Assembly: GCA_022563255.1 (NCBI GenBank)
Contig: JADFNS010000018.1
Coordinates: 1 to 60,071 of the forward strand
Source: Pseudomonadota bacterium
Lineage (GTDB): Bacteria > Pseudomonadota > Gammaproteobacteria > Steroidobacterales > Woeseiaceae
DNA: 60,071 nucleotides
Reading direction: 5' to 3'
Made by a program: the position numbers and the translations under genes. Below are positions 26,117 through 34,244 of the stretch, one piece after another (position 1 is the first letter of the stretch; each line of letters begins with the position of its first letter). The notes under the pieces are model-generated. The model was not told the origin of the DNA and searched no databases. It saw only the letters and a program-made list of their open reading frames with translations.

Positions 26117-26634
26117 TCTGCGGCCGCGGATGCGTCGCCGAAGAACAGATGACGCGATTGTTTAATGCCGGATATCAAGAATCGGTAGCCGATCAATGCA
26201 AACGCGGCCGGCATGATCATGTGGGCGATCCAGGCTGGCGTATTCACCAACACTTTAACCTCGTACTCGATCTCGACTTGCAGATAGCGCCACGCGCTGA
26301 CGGCGAGAATGGCACAAACAACCGCGGCAAACAGGTCGACCAGCACGCGGACCACCTGCACTACAATATCGGGCAACACATGCGATAACGCGTCGATTCG
26401 GATGTGCCGGTTATCGCGGCATGCGGCGACGGATCCAACCAGCGCAAGCCACAGAACCATCAGCCTCACAAATTCGTCGGCCCAACCGAAACCGGTACCG
26501 AAAACTTCACGCATGACGATTTGTCCGACGGCAACAATCATCATTGTCGTCAATATCGCCACCAGCGCAAATGTCTCCAGCGCGGCGCCGGTTTTATCGA
26601 GTCGCTCCAGTACGGACTTAGTACTCACTGACAA
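26113..26634 (-). CDS. dctQ: TRAP transporter small permease DctQ
   Basis: A 173-residue protein with four membrane helices, the DctQ fold. FALVAILTTMMIVAVGQIVM is the first helix, followed by the conserved WADEFVRLMVLWLALVGSVA and HIRIDAL. It supports the large permease. It begins with GTG, three bases after the dctP stop, and overlaps dctM at the other end. Confidence 0.93.
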   Translation of the reverse strand: MSVSTKSVLERLDKTGAALETFALVAILTTMMIVAVGQIVMREVFGTGFGWADEFVRLMVLWLALVGSVAACRDNRHIRIDALSHVLPDIVVQVVRVLVDLFAAVVCAILAVSAWRYLQVEIEYEVKVLVNTPAWIAHMIMPAAFALIGYRFLISGIKQSRHLFFGDASAAAE

Positions 26635-26637
26635 CCC

Positions 26638-27642
26638 TTACTCGCCCGCAGTAACGTGTTCACTGCGATACTCGTCAATGTGCCGCAACATCTCCTCGTA
26701 AAACTCCAGAGTGAACGCGCCTGTCGCGCCCAGCTTCAGATTCGAGACCAGCAGCAATCCGCGTACTTTCTCGAACTCCACATCGTCAAACACGGTTTGT
26801 ACAATACCGCTGTTCACGAGTGCGTCGAAAGCGCCCTCATTGTCGATTAGATTGACTTTGTCAAAATTTCTGTACATGTCGCCCATGACTTCGCGAACGA
26901 TGGCCTGATCCCCGTCACTGATTTTGCCAAACGCTTTCTTGTCGATAGCCATAAACCCATACGTATAGACCAGTGGCACCCGCGTGACGTATTTGACTTT
27001 CGTATGCCACTGCAAAAGCAGTGCCACGATGGGCGGAATGGCGATAATATCGATCAATCCGGTTTGCAGACCTGTCAACACGTCGGTTAACGGCAGCGTC
27101 ACCGGCGAAAGCGACAACGCCTGCATTGACCGATAACTTATATCGTCTCCCTCGGGAACCCAGACTCGCTTGCCTTTCAAATCCGCCAGTTTCGTCACCG
27201 GCGTGCTGGACATGATATTGGCAAATCCTGACGTTGCGAATCCGAAATTGACGAACCCGGCATCTTCAAGGCCCTGCTGCAAACGCGCATCCATCCGTCG
27301 GCGGACGAAGGCAGCCTCTTCTTCCGACTCGAAGACCAGTGGCATGCCGTAGAGGTTTAGATCGGAATACTGTGCCGCCAATGCAGACGGCGTAAAAGCG
27401 CCGCCATGCAATTGTCCAATGCGAATCTGCCCCAGCACTTTCGCGTCATCGCCTTTGATGCCGCCACCGTAATACTTAATCAGAACTCGTCCGTCGGTGC
27501 GCTCTTTTATTTCCCTGGCGCCAGCGCGCATATCTTTCATCCACTGCGTTCCTTCCGGAGTCACAGTCGCGATTTTCAAAGTAAGCGCCAGCGCGGGCAT
27601 GCTAATCAGAAAAACGAAAAGTACTAGAAAACATTTTTTCAT
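26638..27642 (-). CDS. dctP: TRAP transporter substrate-binding protein DctP
   Basis: The periplasmic receptor of the TRAP system, 334 residues. It has a signal peptide (MKKCFLVLFVFLISMPALA) and the DctP core: LKIATVTPEGTQWMKDMRAG, GRVLIKYYGGGIKGD, GMPLVFESEEEAAFVRR, LADLKGKRVWVPEGDDISYR and DVLTGLQTGLIDIIAIPP. The ATG at 27642 is used because the signal peptide begins there; an in-frame codon at 27714 would add a non-signal leader. The arginine normally binding a carboxylate is not clearly recognisable (the region reads GKRVWVPEG), so a non-dicarboxylate substrate is possible. Confidence 0.93.
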   Translation of the reverse strand: MKKCFLVLFVFLISMPALALTLKIATVTPEGTQWMKDMRAGAREIKERTDGRVLIKYYGGGIKGDDAKVLGQIRIGQLHGGAFTPSALAAQYSDLNLYGMPLVFESEEEAAFVRRRMDARLQQGLEDAGFVNFGFATSGFANIMSSTPVTKLADLKGKRVWVPEGDDISYRSMQALSLSPVTLPLTDVLTGLQTGLIDIIAIPPIVALLLQWHTKVKYVTRVPLVYTYGFMAIDKKAFGKISDGDQAIVREVMGDMYRNFDKVNLIDNEGAFDALVNSGIVQTVFDDVEFEKVRGLLLVSNLKLGATGAFTLEFYEEMLRHIDEYRSEHVTAGE

Positions 27643-27688
27643 GGCTAATAAATCCTGCGGTCTGGCTACCTGCTGCCCGACACTTTCG

Positions 27689-28537
27689 TCAGAAATAATC
27701 ATCCGCTTCAGCAAGCAATACGGCAGCCTCTTCCTGGGCCATTACGTTGCTCAATACAAAGCCGTCGTGATAGGGATTTGCCGCAGTGACCTCGTGCAGC
27801 AAGCGGTCATGCAACTCACGATCGTAAAGGAGTCTGGCGTAGCCCCGGGCAAATTCCACCTTGACGCCCAGATCGTTCCCGTCAGTCGCCGCAATCGCTT
27901 TTTCGAAGAACTCGCGAGCTCGTTCCGGCTGGCCACCCAATGCCGGCGGACGCAATGTCAGCAATATTCCCATAAAGGTGTAAACGTTACTGTTAACTTC
28001 GTCGCCACTTATGTTGAGATAGTGGTTGAACAATGCTTCGATCTGCGGCAATTCCGCAAGCGAATTCCAATCCGAGCTGTGAGCCTGCAGATATGCAAGC
28101 GATGCGAACCCGTAAGTGTACAAAACCTCTGCATGTTTGCGGCCTACGCCGCTGAGCGTCGCCGCAAATTCATCGTACGTCGCATCCGGCCATCCGCATG
28201 CTGAACGATACGATTCGCACATGGCAGTCTGCGCGTACCGGCGCGCCCGGGACGTCAATCGTGCAGCGCGCACCTCGTCTTCGGCGAAGACGGCGCCGTA
28301 GGTCGCATACAACGTAGCGGCGGCCGACAGAATGTCCGGATCATTGGGGCTGCCTTCGACGAAGCTGTCGAGCAGCAGCAAAAATGACGGTGCGCCAGCA
28401 CGCACGAGTTCGGGGTCATCCTGATTCAAGAACGCGACGGAAAGATTATCGCTAAGACCGGTCGCGACCGATGACAACAGCATTGAACAGCCACTGGCCA
28501 ACATCGAACTCACGGCGATCAGTAATACTTTTTTCAT
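27689..28537 (-). CDS. TatT-type lipoprotein of a TRAP transporter (TPAT)
   Basis: A 282-residue lipoprotein (signal ends MLASGC) made of helical, TPR-like repeats. It resembles the TatT (T-component) family, where a trimeric helical lipoprotein docks to the TRAP receptor. Visible segments are DPELVRAGAPSFLLLLDSF, LSAAATLYATYGAVF, TSRARRYAQTAM and ARGYARLLYDRELHDRLLHE. It precedes dctP by 46 bases in the same direction, the expected partner position. The ATG at 28537 is preferred over 28591 because it makes a proper lipoprotein signal. Known TatT systems are suspected to carry hydrophobic ligands; that is family knowledge, not seen here. Confidence 0.85.
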   Translation of the reverse strand: MKKVLLIAVSSMLASGCSMLLSSVATGLSDNLSVAFLNQDDPELVRAGAPSFLLLLDSFVEGSPNDPDILSAAATLYATYGAVFAEDEVRAARLTSRARRYAQTAMCESYRSACGWPDATYDEFAATLSGVGRKHAEVLYTYGFASLAYLQAHSSDWNSLAELPQIEALFNHYLNISGDEVNSNVYTFMGILLTLRPPALGGQPERAREFFEKAIAATDGNDLGVKVEFARGYARLLYDRELHDRLLHEVTAANPYHDGFVLSNVMAQEEAAVLLAEADDYF

Positions 28538-28609
28538 ATCACGACAGACCCAGCGACAAGCGTATGGTTCAGGATTTGTGACGATTTTCAACGCATGATC
28601 GAAGTTTCC

Positions 28610-28954
28610 CTAGATCTTTTCTTTGATCCGTGCAGCCTTGCCCGTACGCCCACGCAGGTAGTACAACTTGGCCCGACGAACATCGCCGCGGCGCTTCACT
28701 TCGATCGAATCGACGACGTTGCTGTACGTCTGAAAAACGCGCTCAACACCTTCGCCGTGCGATATCTTGCGCACGGTAAAGGACGAATTCAGTCCGCGAT
28801 TGCGCTTTGCGATGACAACACCTTCGAACGCCTGCAGACGCTCACGTGTGCCTTCCTTAACTTTGACCTGTACAACCACTGTATCGCCCGGAGCAAAATT
28901 GGGAATTTCTTTGCCCATCTGCTCTTGCTCGATCGCTTCAATAATTTTGCTCAT
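28610..28954 (-). CDS. rplS: 50S ribosomal protein L19
   Basis: The 114-residue protein sits at the 30S/50S interface. It matches L19 throughout: [59 protein letters not shown] and [18 protein letters not shown]. The ATG overlaps the trmD stop. It is the last gene of the rpsP-rimM-trmD-rplS operon, followed after 72 bases by tatT with no strong terminator visible. Confidence 0.98.
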   Translation of the reverse strand: MSKIIEAIEQEQMGKEIPNFAPGDTVVVQVKVKEGTRERLQAFEGVVIAKRNRGLNSSFTVRKISHGEGVERVFQTYSNVVDSIEVKRRGDVRRAKLYYLRGRTGKAARIKEKI

Positions 28955-29691
28955 TGTCTTTGCTCTTTCAAAAATTCGTCAAGCAATTCTTGCTGCTCGA
29001 CACTTAAATCCAGTTTTTCCAACAAGTCGGGCCGCCGCAAAAAGCTGCGCCCCAATGCCTGCTTGTTTCGCCAGCGGGCGATTTGTGCGTGGTCACCGGA
29101 CAACAACACCTCCGGAACCACTTTGCCTGCAATTTCTTCAGGCCGCGTGTAGTGCGGATGATCCAGCAGTCCTTCCACAAAGGAGTCCTGCACCGCCGAC
29201 TCATCATCACCCAACACACCAGGCAGCAAACGAACAACCGCGTCAATCACTGCCATCGCCGCGATCTCTCCGCCCGAAAGCACGAAATCGCCTAGCGACA
29301 ATTCTTCATCGACATGCAACTCAATGAGTCGTTCATCGATACCTTCGTACCGACCGGCCAGCAACACCATGCCCGGCAAATCTGAAAATCTCTTTGCCGT
29401 CGCCTGGTCAAATACGCCGCCCTGCGGCGACAGGTAAACGACAGGACAACCCCGCGGCAGCTTGCTCTTCAACGCCTCCAACGCCGCGGCAACCGGCTCG
29501 ACCTTCATTACCATGCCCGGTCCGCCTCCGTACGGTCTGTCGTCAACAGTCCGGTGCGCATCGGTCGTATGATCTCGCGGATTCTCGATATCCAGCGAAA
29601 TCAACTCACGCCGCTGTGCCCGTCCGACGACGCCGAACTCGGCGATCGCAGCAACCATCTCCGGGAACAAACTGACGACACCGATCTGCAT
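28951..29691 (-). CDS. trmD: tRNA (guanine-N1)-methyltransferase TrmD
   Basis: TrmD methylates G37 of tRNAs next to the anticodon, using SAM in a SPOUT trefoil knot. The 246-residue protein has [54 protein letters not shown], and the knot [20 protein letters not shown] with LLPGVLGD. The ATG at 29691 is used because the family always begins at this strand; the frame continues upstream only inside rimM. It is two bases after the rimM stop. Confidence 0.98.
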   Translation of the reverse strand: MQIGVVSLFPEMVAAIAEFGVVGRAQRRELISLDIENPRDHTTDAHRTVDDRPYGGGPGMVMKVEPVAAALEALKSKLPRGCPVVYLSPQGGVFDQATAKRFSDLPGMVLLAGRYEGIDERLIELHVDEELSLGDFVLSGGEIAAMAVIDAVVRLLPGVLGDDESAVQDSFVEGLLDHPHYTRPEEIAGKVVPEVLLSGDHAQIARWRNKQALGRSFLRRPDLLEKLDLSVEQQELLDEFLKEQRQ

Positions 29692-29695
29692 CGAC

Positions 29696-30205
29696 TCAAT
29701 CCCATTCCCAGTCAACGTTGACGAGCTTTTCTTCCATATCAACGCTGAGCACTACTTTATCTTTTATAAAAGGAATCAACCGTTCGCATTCGCCCTGCAC
29801 GACCATCACGTCGTTGGCGCCGGTTTCAAGCATGTACTCAATCCTGCCAAGCTCGGTGCCATCGCGATGAACGACTCTCATTCCTATGAGGTCCATCCAG
29901 TAGTACTGCCCAAGCTCCAAATCCGGCAGCGCTTTACGACTGACGCCAATCTCAGCACCTATCAATGCCGCTGCCTGTTCGCGATCATCGTAGCCCTCAA
30001 AGCGGACGATCACCGACTTTCCGTGTCGCTTGCCTGCCGCAACTTCGGCAACTCGCCAATCGCCCTCATGACCCAGCAACCAGCCCTTGTATTGCAATAT
30101 CGCATCGCGCGGGTCGGTGTATGACACCACCTTGACCCACCCCCGGACACCGAACAAACCGGCAACTCGGCCCAGGATTACCGGTTCAGGCGCCGGCTGA
30201 TTAAT
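29696..30205 (-). CDS. rimM: Ribosome maturation factor RimM, apparent ATT start
   Basis: RimM binds S19 and helps 30S head maturation. The protein has [16 protein letters not shown], the PRC-barrel part with [11 protein letters not shown] and [14 protein letters not shown], and ends LVNVDWEWD. The family's conserved first strand (VILGRVAG) lies upstream of the first ordinary start, a TTG at 30157. In the space between an in-frame TGA and that strand there is no ATG, GTG or TTG. The only plausible initiator is ATT at 30205, overlapping the rpsP stop and giving 169 residues. ATT is a rare but real start codon, as in infC. A sequencing error is the alternative. Confidence 0.85.
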   Translation of the reverse strand: MNQPAPEPVILGRVAGLFGVRGWVKVVSYTDPRDAILQYKGWLLGHEGDWRVAEVAAGKRHGKSVIVRFEGYDDREQAAALIGAEIGVSRKALPDLELGQYYWMDLIGMRVVHRDGTELGRIEYMLETGANDVMVVQGECERLIPFIKDKVVLSVDMEEKLVNVDWEWD

Positions 30206-30458
30206 TGCTGCCTGCGGCCTTGCTGTGCTTCTTCAAAAGCGACGCGACACGATCAGACGGTTGAGCCCCTTGCCCGATCCAATAGTTCACGCGCTCGACA
30301 TCAATCCGGAGATTCTCCTCGTGTTCCTTTCCCAGAGGATTGAAGAAGCCTAGACGTTCAATGTACCGGCCGTCACGTCGATTGCGAGAATCCGTGACCA
30401 CCAGGTGGTAAAAGGGACGCTTTTTCGCACCAGCGCGCGAAAGTCGAATACTAACCAT
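30201..30458 (-). CDS. rpsP: 30S ribosomal protein S16
   Basis: An 85-residue S16 protein: [60 protein letters not shown] and [13 protein letters not shown]. The ATG at 30458 is standard; a frame extending to 30548 includes leader sequence only. It is the first gene of the rpsP-rimM-trmD-rplS operon, with a recognisable promoter and a leader hairpin upstream. Confidence 0.97.
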   Translation of the reverse strand: MVSIRLSRAGAKKRPFYHLVVTDSRNRRDGRYIERLGFFNPLGKEHEENLRIDVERVNYWIGQGAQPSDRVASLLKKHSKAAGSN

Positions 30459-30500
30459 TGCTTTTCCGTTTAAATTTCGATAAGAGGCAGACACGCCTTG

Positions 30501-30518
30501 GCTCGGGCGGACCCGAGC
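30501..30518 (-). promoter_or_regulatory. Stem-loop in the rpsP leader
   Basis: GCTCGGG and CCCGAGC pair perfectly over seven bases around a four-base loop. The hairpin would lie close to the 5' end of the rpsP operon transcript, just after the predicted start site and about 40 bases before the ATG. No U-run follows in either direction. It could stabilise the mRNA or act in control of the operon. The function is inferred. Confidence 0.45.
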
Positions 30519-30527
30519 AGACGGCGC

Positions 30528-30555
30528 ATTGTACGGGATTTCCACCAAATGTGAA
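30528..30555 (-). promoter_or_regulatory. Sigma-70 promoter of the rpsP operon
   Basis: On the minus strand TTCACA (-35, 30550-30555) and TACAAT (-10, 30528-30533) are separated by 16 bases. Each matches the consensus at five of six positions. Transcription would start near 30521, giving a leader of about 60 bases. It lies in the short gap after ffh, where an operon promoter is expected. Confidence 0.6.
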
Positions 30556-30574
30556 GCATTTCAACGCCTGATAG

Positions 30575-31936
30575 TTAGCCAAATCCGGGCGGCCTTCCGC
30601 CACCTGGCATACCCCGCAGCATGTTCTTCATGCCCCCTTTGGACATCTTTTTCATCATCTTTTCCATCTGCAAATGCTGCTTCAGGAGGCGGTTCACGTC
30701 CTGAATCTGCTGCCCGGCGCCGGCGGCGATGCGTTTCTTTCTGGAACCGTTGATAATCTTCGGAAAACGCCGTTCCTCAGGCGTCATGGAATGGATAATC
30801 GCGACTTGACGACGGACCTTGATTTCATTCGCTGCATCCTGCAGCGCCGCCGGATTGACCTTGCCCGGTAGCGGCAACATCTCCAGAATCGATGCCAACC
30901 CGCCCATGTTCATCATTTGCTCCAACTGGTCTCGCAGATCGGACAAATCAAAGCCTTTGCCCCGCCGCAGTTTTTTCGCGAGCTTTTCAGTCTTGTCTTG
31001 GCCGACTGTTTGCTCAATCTCCTCAACCAGCGTCAAAACGTCGCCCATACCGAGGATTCGAGACGCCACACGATCCGGGTGAAACGCTTCAAGAGCGTCC
31101 AGCTTCTCGCCAACCCCCATGAACAATATCGGCTTGCCTGTAATCTCGCGCACGGACAAGGCAACGCCGCCTTTGGCGTCACCGTCGGTTTTCGTCAGCA
31201 CAATGCCCGTCAGCGGCAACCTCTGATCGAAAACCGTGGCGGAATTCACTGCATCCTGACCGGCCATGCTGTCGACAACGAACAGCGTTTCGTGCGGCTG
31301 CGCCCGCTCGTTGATAGCGACGATTTCCTGCATCATGTCCGCGTCCACGTGCAGTCTCCCGGCCGTATCGACGATCAATACGTCGGCATGCGAGCGCCGG
31401 GCCTCGTCCAGGGCGTGGTCAACAATATCCGTCGGCTTTTCGCTCGCATCGCTGCGACAATGCAGCGCCCCGACCTCAGCAGCCAGAGTCTGTAATTGCA
31501 GTATTGCGGCGGGACGATGTACATCGACACTGACAAGCATGACCTTCTTTTTGTCCCTGACGATCAGCCGTTGCGCGAGTTTGGCGGCGGTCGTTGTCTT
31601 ACCGGCGCCCTGCAAACCCACAAGGAGGATGACAACGGGCGGCTGCGCCTTAAGGTCCAGTGGCGCTGACTCGCCGCCGAGAATACGCACCAACTCTGCA
31701 TGGATGATCTTGACGAGCGCTTGCCCCGGCGTGAGGCTCCTGGCAACCGCATCGCCCACGGCACCCTCACGGATGCGCTCGATGAACGTCTTTACGACCG
31801 ACAACGCGACGTCTGCCTCGAGCAATGCGAGCCTTACCTGGCGCAGGGTGTCCTTGATATTCGCCTCGGTAAGTCGGCCTTTGCCCGCCAATTTGCGGGC
31901 GGCGTCCGAGAAGCGGCCACTGAGACTTTCAAACAT
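30575..31936 (-). CDS. ffh: Signal recognition particle protein Ffh
   Basis: Ffh binds 4.5S RNA and signal sequences and targets membrane proteins to FtsY. The 453-residue protein has an N domain, the GTPase domain with GLQGAGKTTTAAKLA, DTAGRLHVD and LTKTDGDAKGG, then FMGVGEKLDALEAFHPDRVA. The methionine-rich M domain (QLEQMMNMGGLASILEMLP, then MLRGMPGGGRPP) closes it. It is followed by the rpsP operon and is divergent from ypjD, a common gammaproteobacterial layout. Confidence 0.98.
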   Translation of the reverse strand: MFESLSGRFSDAARKLAGKGRLTEANIKDTLRQVRLALLEADVALSVVKTFIERIREGAVGDAVARSLTPGQALVKIIHAELVRILGGESAPLDLKAQPPVVILLVGLQGAGKTTTAAKLAQRLIVRDKKKVMLVSVDVHRPAAILQLQTLAAEVGALHCRSDASEKPTDIVDHALDEARRSHADVLIVDTAGRLHVDADMMQEIVAINERAQPHETLFVVDSMAGQDAVNSATVFDQRLPLTGIVLTKTDGDAKGGVALSVREITGKPILFMGVGEKLDALEAFHPDRVASRILGMGDVLTLVEEIEQTVGQDKTEKLAKKLRRGKGFDLSDLRDQLEQMMNMGGLASILEMLPLPGKVNPAALQDAANEIKVRRQVAIIHSMTPEERRFPKIINGSRKKRIAAGAGQQIQDVNRLLKQHLQMEKMMKKMSKGGMKNMLRGMPGGGRPPGFG

Positions 31937-32078
31937 CGGCGGATCTTAGCGCGGTCGGACGGTGACGGCTAATCGTCGCGCACGACGTGAAATCTCGTTC
32001 TTAAAGGGTTCTCTTAAAGTACGCCGTATGGGATGATCCACGCATTCCAAAGCTTACGTTCGACATCGCCGGATTCCT

Positions 32079-32885
32079 GTGTCTGAAATTGCAATTTTCT
32101 TGCTCTACCTGTCGGCCGCCGCTGCCTTCGGCACTTCGTGCCTGCCGCGCTTTGTGAACCAGAGTCGCTCGTTGTTCATCGCCGCATGCATCCTGGCGGC
32201 AATTGGAATATCGTTGCACAGCGACACACTGTACTCGGTAATTCTCACAGCCGATGGCGTCAATCTCTCGCTTGGCAACGCCGCCTCCATGATTGGCCTG
32301 GAACTCGCTCTCATCGGCCTGATCGCGGCAACCGACCCACCGTTGCGCGGCATCAGCGCCGGCTTATTGATTCTTGGGGCGTTCGCGGCAACAACCACCG
32401 GGTTTGGCAGTTCGCCCGCAACGCTGATCGCACTGGCCTGGCAAGTCCGGGCCCATATCCTGATTTCGCTGCTGTCGTATGGCCTGCTCACTGTCGGAGC
32501 GATCGTCGCAATCTATGCCCTTGCGCAAGAGAGACGGTTGCGTGCCGGACGATTCTCGACGATAAATCATCTTTTCGCGCCGCTGGAAACGACGGAAAAA
32601 TTGCTGTTCGCAATTGCGGCGGCTGGTTTTGCAGGACTTACTCTGGCGATACTGTCCGGACTGACGTTTGTCGATAATCTCTTCGCGCAGCATCTGGTTC
32701 ACAAGACCGTATTTTCACTGCTCGCGTTGTCCGTTTTCGGAGCGCTGCTGGCGGGCCGGTTTTTCGCCGGTTGGCGCGGCGCTCGCGCGATCAAGCTCTA
32801 TCTGGGCGGATTCGCGCTACTGTGCATGGCCTATTTCGGAACTCGCATCGTCCTGGAACAACTCTTGAATCGCAGCTGGGGTTGA
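32079..32885 (+). CDS. ypjD: CcsA-related membrane protein YpjD
   Basis: A 268-residue integral membrane protein with about eight helices, related to the cytochrome c assembly protein CcsA/CcmC. Typical segments are RAHILISLLSYGLLTVGAIV with IYALAQERRLR and HKTVFSLLALSVFGALLAGR with IKLYLGGFALLCMAYFG. The tryptophan-rich haem-handling motif of true CcmC is not evident. Role is uncertain; YpjD is linked by its neighbour to CorB/CorC-type magnesium transport. It begins at GTG 32079 and is divergent from ffh. Confidence 0.85.
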   Translation: MSEIAIFLLYLSAAAAFGTSCLPRFVNQSRSLFIAACILAAIGISLHSDTLYSVILTADGVNLSLGNAASMIGLELALIGLIAATDPPLRGISAGLLILGAFAATTTGFGSSPATLIALAWQVRAHILISLLSYGLLTVGAIVAIYALAQERRLRAGRFSTINHLFAPLETTEKLLFAIAAAGFAGLTLAILSGLTFVDNLFAQHLVHKTVFSLLALSVFGALLAGRFFAGWRGARAIKLYLGGFALLCMAYFGTRIVLEQLLNRSWG

Positions 32886-32960
32886 GACGTTCTTTCTTGA
32901 CAGCTACCAGCGGGACTGATGAACTGGCAACGTACCGGTTGATCTGGAGGTGCCCCTCTT

Positions 32961-34238
32961 TTGGGCAATGACGTATCACTAGCGGGTCTGTTCGGCCTGC
33001 TCGTTGTGCTACTGCTCCTTTCCGCGTTTTTCTCAGGCTCGGAAACGGCGCTTATGAGCCTCAATCGCTATCGGCTACGCCATAAAGCACGCACAGGTCA
33101 CCGCGGCGCAAAACTGGCAGAACACTTGCTTAAACGACCCGACAGGCTCCTGGGTCTCATCCTCCTCGGCAACAACCTCGCGAATTTTTCTGCGGCCGCA
33201 CTGGTTGCCGTTATTGCGTTCAAGATAGGCGGACAGCCTGCGGTTGCTCTGGGCACGCTTTGTCTGACGCTGGTAGTATTGATTTTTTCAGAGGCCGCGC
33301 CAAAAACACTGGCCGCCTTGCATCCGGAACGACTCGCGTTCCCGGCGGCTATCATTTACTACCCGTTGCTGAAGGCAACATACCCGATCGTGTGGCTGAT
33401 CAATGTCGCGTCTAACGGGATATTGTATTTGTTCGGCGTTCGCGACAAAGACACTGACTTGCGGTCTTTGTCCCGCGAAGAATTGCGTACCGTGGTGCAC
33501 GAAGCCGGCGGCCGCATTTCATCCCAATATCGGCACATGCTGCTGAGTATTCTCGATCTGGAACAAGTCACGGTAGACGATGTCATGGTGCCGCACAACG
33601 AAATCATCGGCATCGATCTCGACGGCAACTCTGCAGAAATCGAAGCGATCATCGCTGCAAGTCAGCACACACGGCTGCCTGTTTTTCAGGACAACATCGA
33701 CAACGTCATCGGTATATTGCATCTGCGAAAGCTTGCCAATGTCGCACCGCGGGAAGTGACGAAAGACGCTTTGCGAAAACTGCTTACGGAGCCCTATTTC
33801 GTGCCGGAGGGCACGCCGTTAAGCACTCAACTTGTGCAATTTCAACGCAGGCGGGAACGCATCGCGTTGGTCGTTGATGAGTACGGCGACATCCAGGGCA
33901 TCGTGACGCTCCAAGACATACTCGAGGAAATCGTTGGTGAGTTCTCAATCGATCCAGCCGACGAGGTAAGCGACGTCGTGAAAGACGGTCCCGACGCCTG
34001 CATCGTCGATGCAACAGCCAACATCCGGGAATTGAATCGCTCCCAGGGCTGGGAGTTGCCCACCGACGGTCCAAAGACATTAAACGGTCTTATTGTTGAG
34101 TTACTCGAAACTATTCCGCAGCCCCCTACCTGTCTCAAGATCAATGGCTATCCGATCGAAATAGTCGCGGCCGACGAGAATCGTATTCGTAGCGTAAGGA
34201 TCGGAACGCGTTTGCCCGGCGCCACGGAAAAAATCTAG
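32961..34238 (+). CDS. corB: CorB/CNNM-family magnesium transporter
   Basis: A 425-residue inner-membrane protein of the CorB/CNNM family. It has an N-terminal DUF21 membrane domain (LSAFFSGSETALMSLNRYRL, LLGLILLGNNLANFSAAALV), then a pair of CBS domains (VTVDDVMVPHNEIIGIDLDG, HTRLPVFQDNIDNVIGILHL, IALVVDEYGDIQGIVTLQDI) and the CorC_HlyC domain at the end. CNNM-type proteins move magnesium and need Mg-ATP binding by the CBS pair. TTG at 32961 is used, with ctggagg about ten bases upstream. It lies 75 bases after ypjD. Confidence 0.92.
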   Translation: MGNDVSLAGLFGLLVVLLLLSAFFSGSETALMSLNRYRLRHKARTGHRGAKLAEHLLKRPDRLLGLILLGNNLANFSAAALVAVIAFKIGGQPAVALGTLCLTLVVLIFSEAAPKTLAALHPERLAFPAAIIYYPLLKATYPIVWLINVASNGILYLFGVRDKDTDLRSLSREELRTVVHEAGGRISSQYRHMLLSILDLEQVTVDDVMVPHNEIIGIDLDGNSAEIEAIIAASQHTRLPVFQDNIDNVIGILHLRKLANVAPREVTKDALRKLLTEPYFVPEGTPLSTQLVQFQRRRERIALVVDEYGDIQGIVTLQDILEEIVGEFSIDPADEVSDVVKDGPDACIVDATANIRELNRSQGWELPTDGPKTLNGLIVELLETIPQPPTCLKINGYPIEIVAADENRIRSVRIGTRLPGATEKI

Positions 34239-34244
34239 CGGGAC

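Noticed and set aside
30157..30159. TTG as the true rimM start
   Set aside because: It would remove the conserved first strand of the RimM fold, so the ATT start was preferred.
32105..32491. Minus-strand frame of 128 residues inside ypjD
   Set aside because: The plus-strand frame is a clear membrane protein; the opposite frame has no signal, motif or ribosome site.
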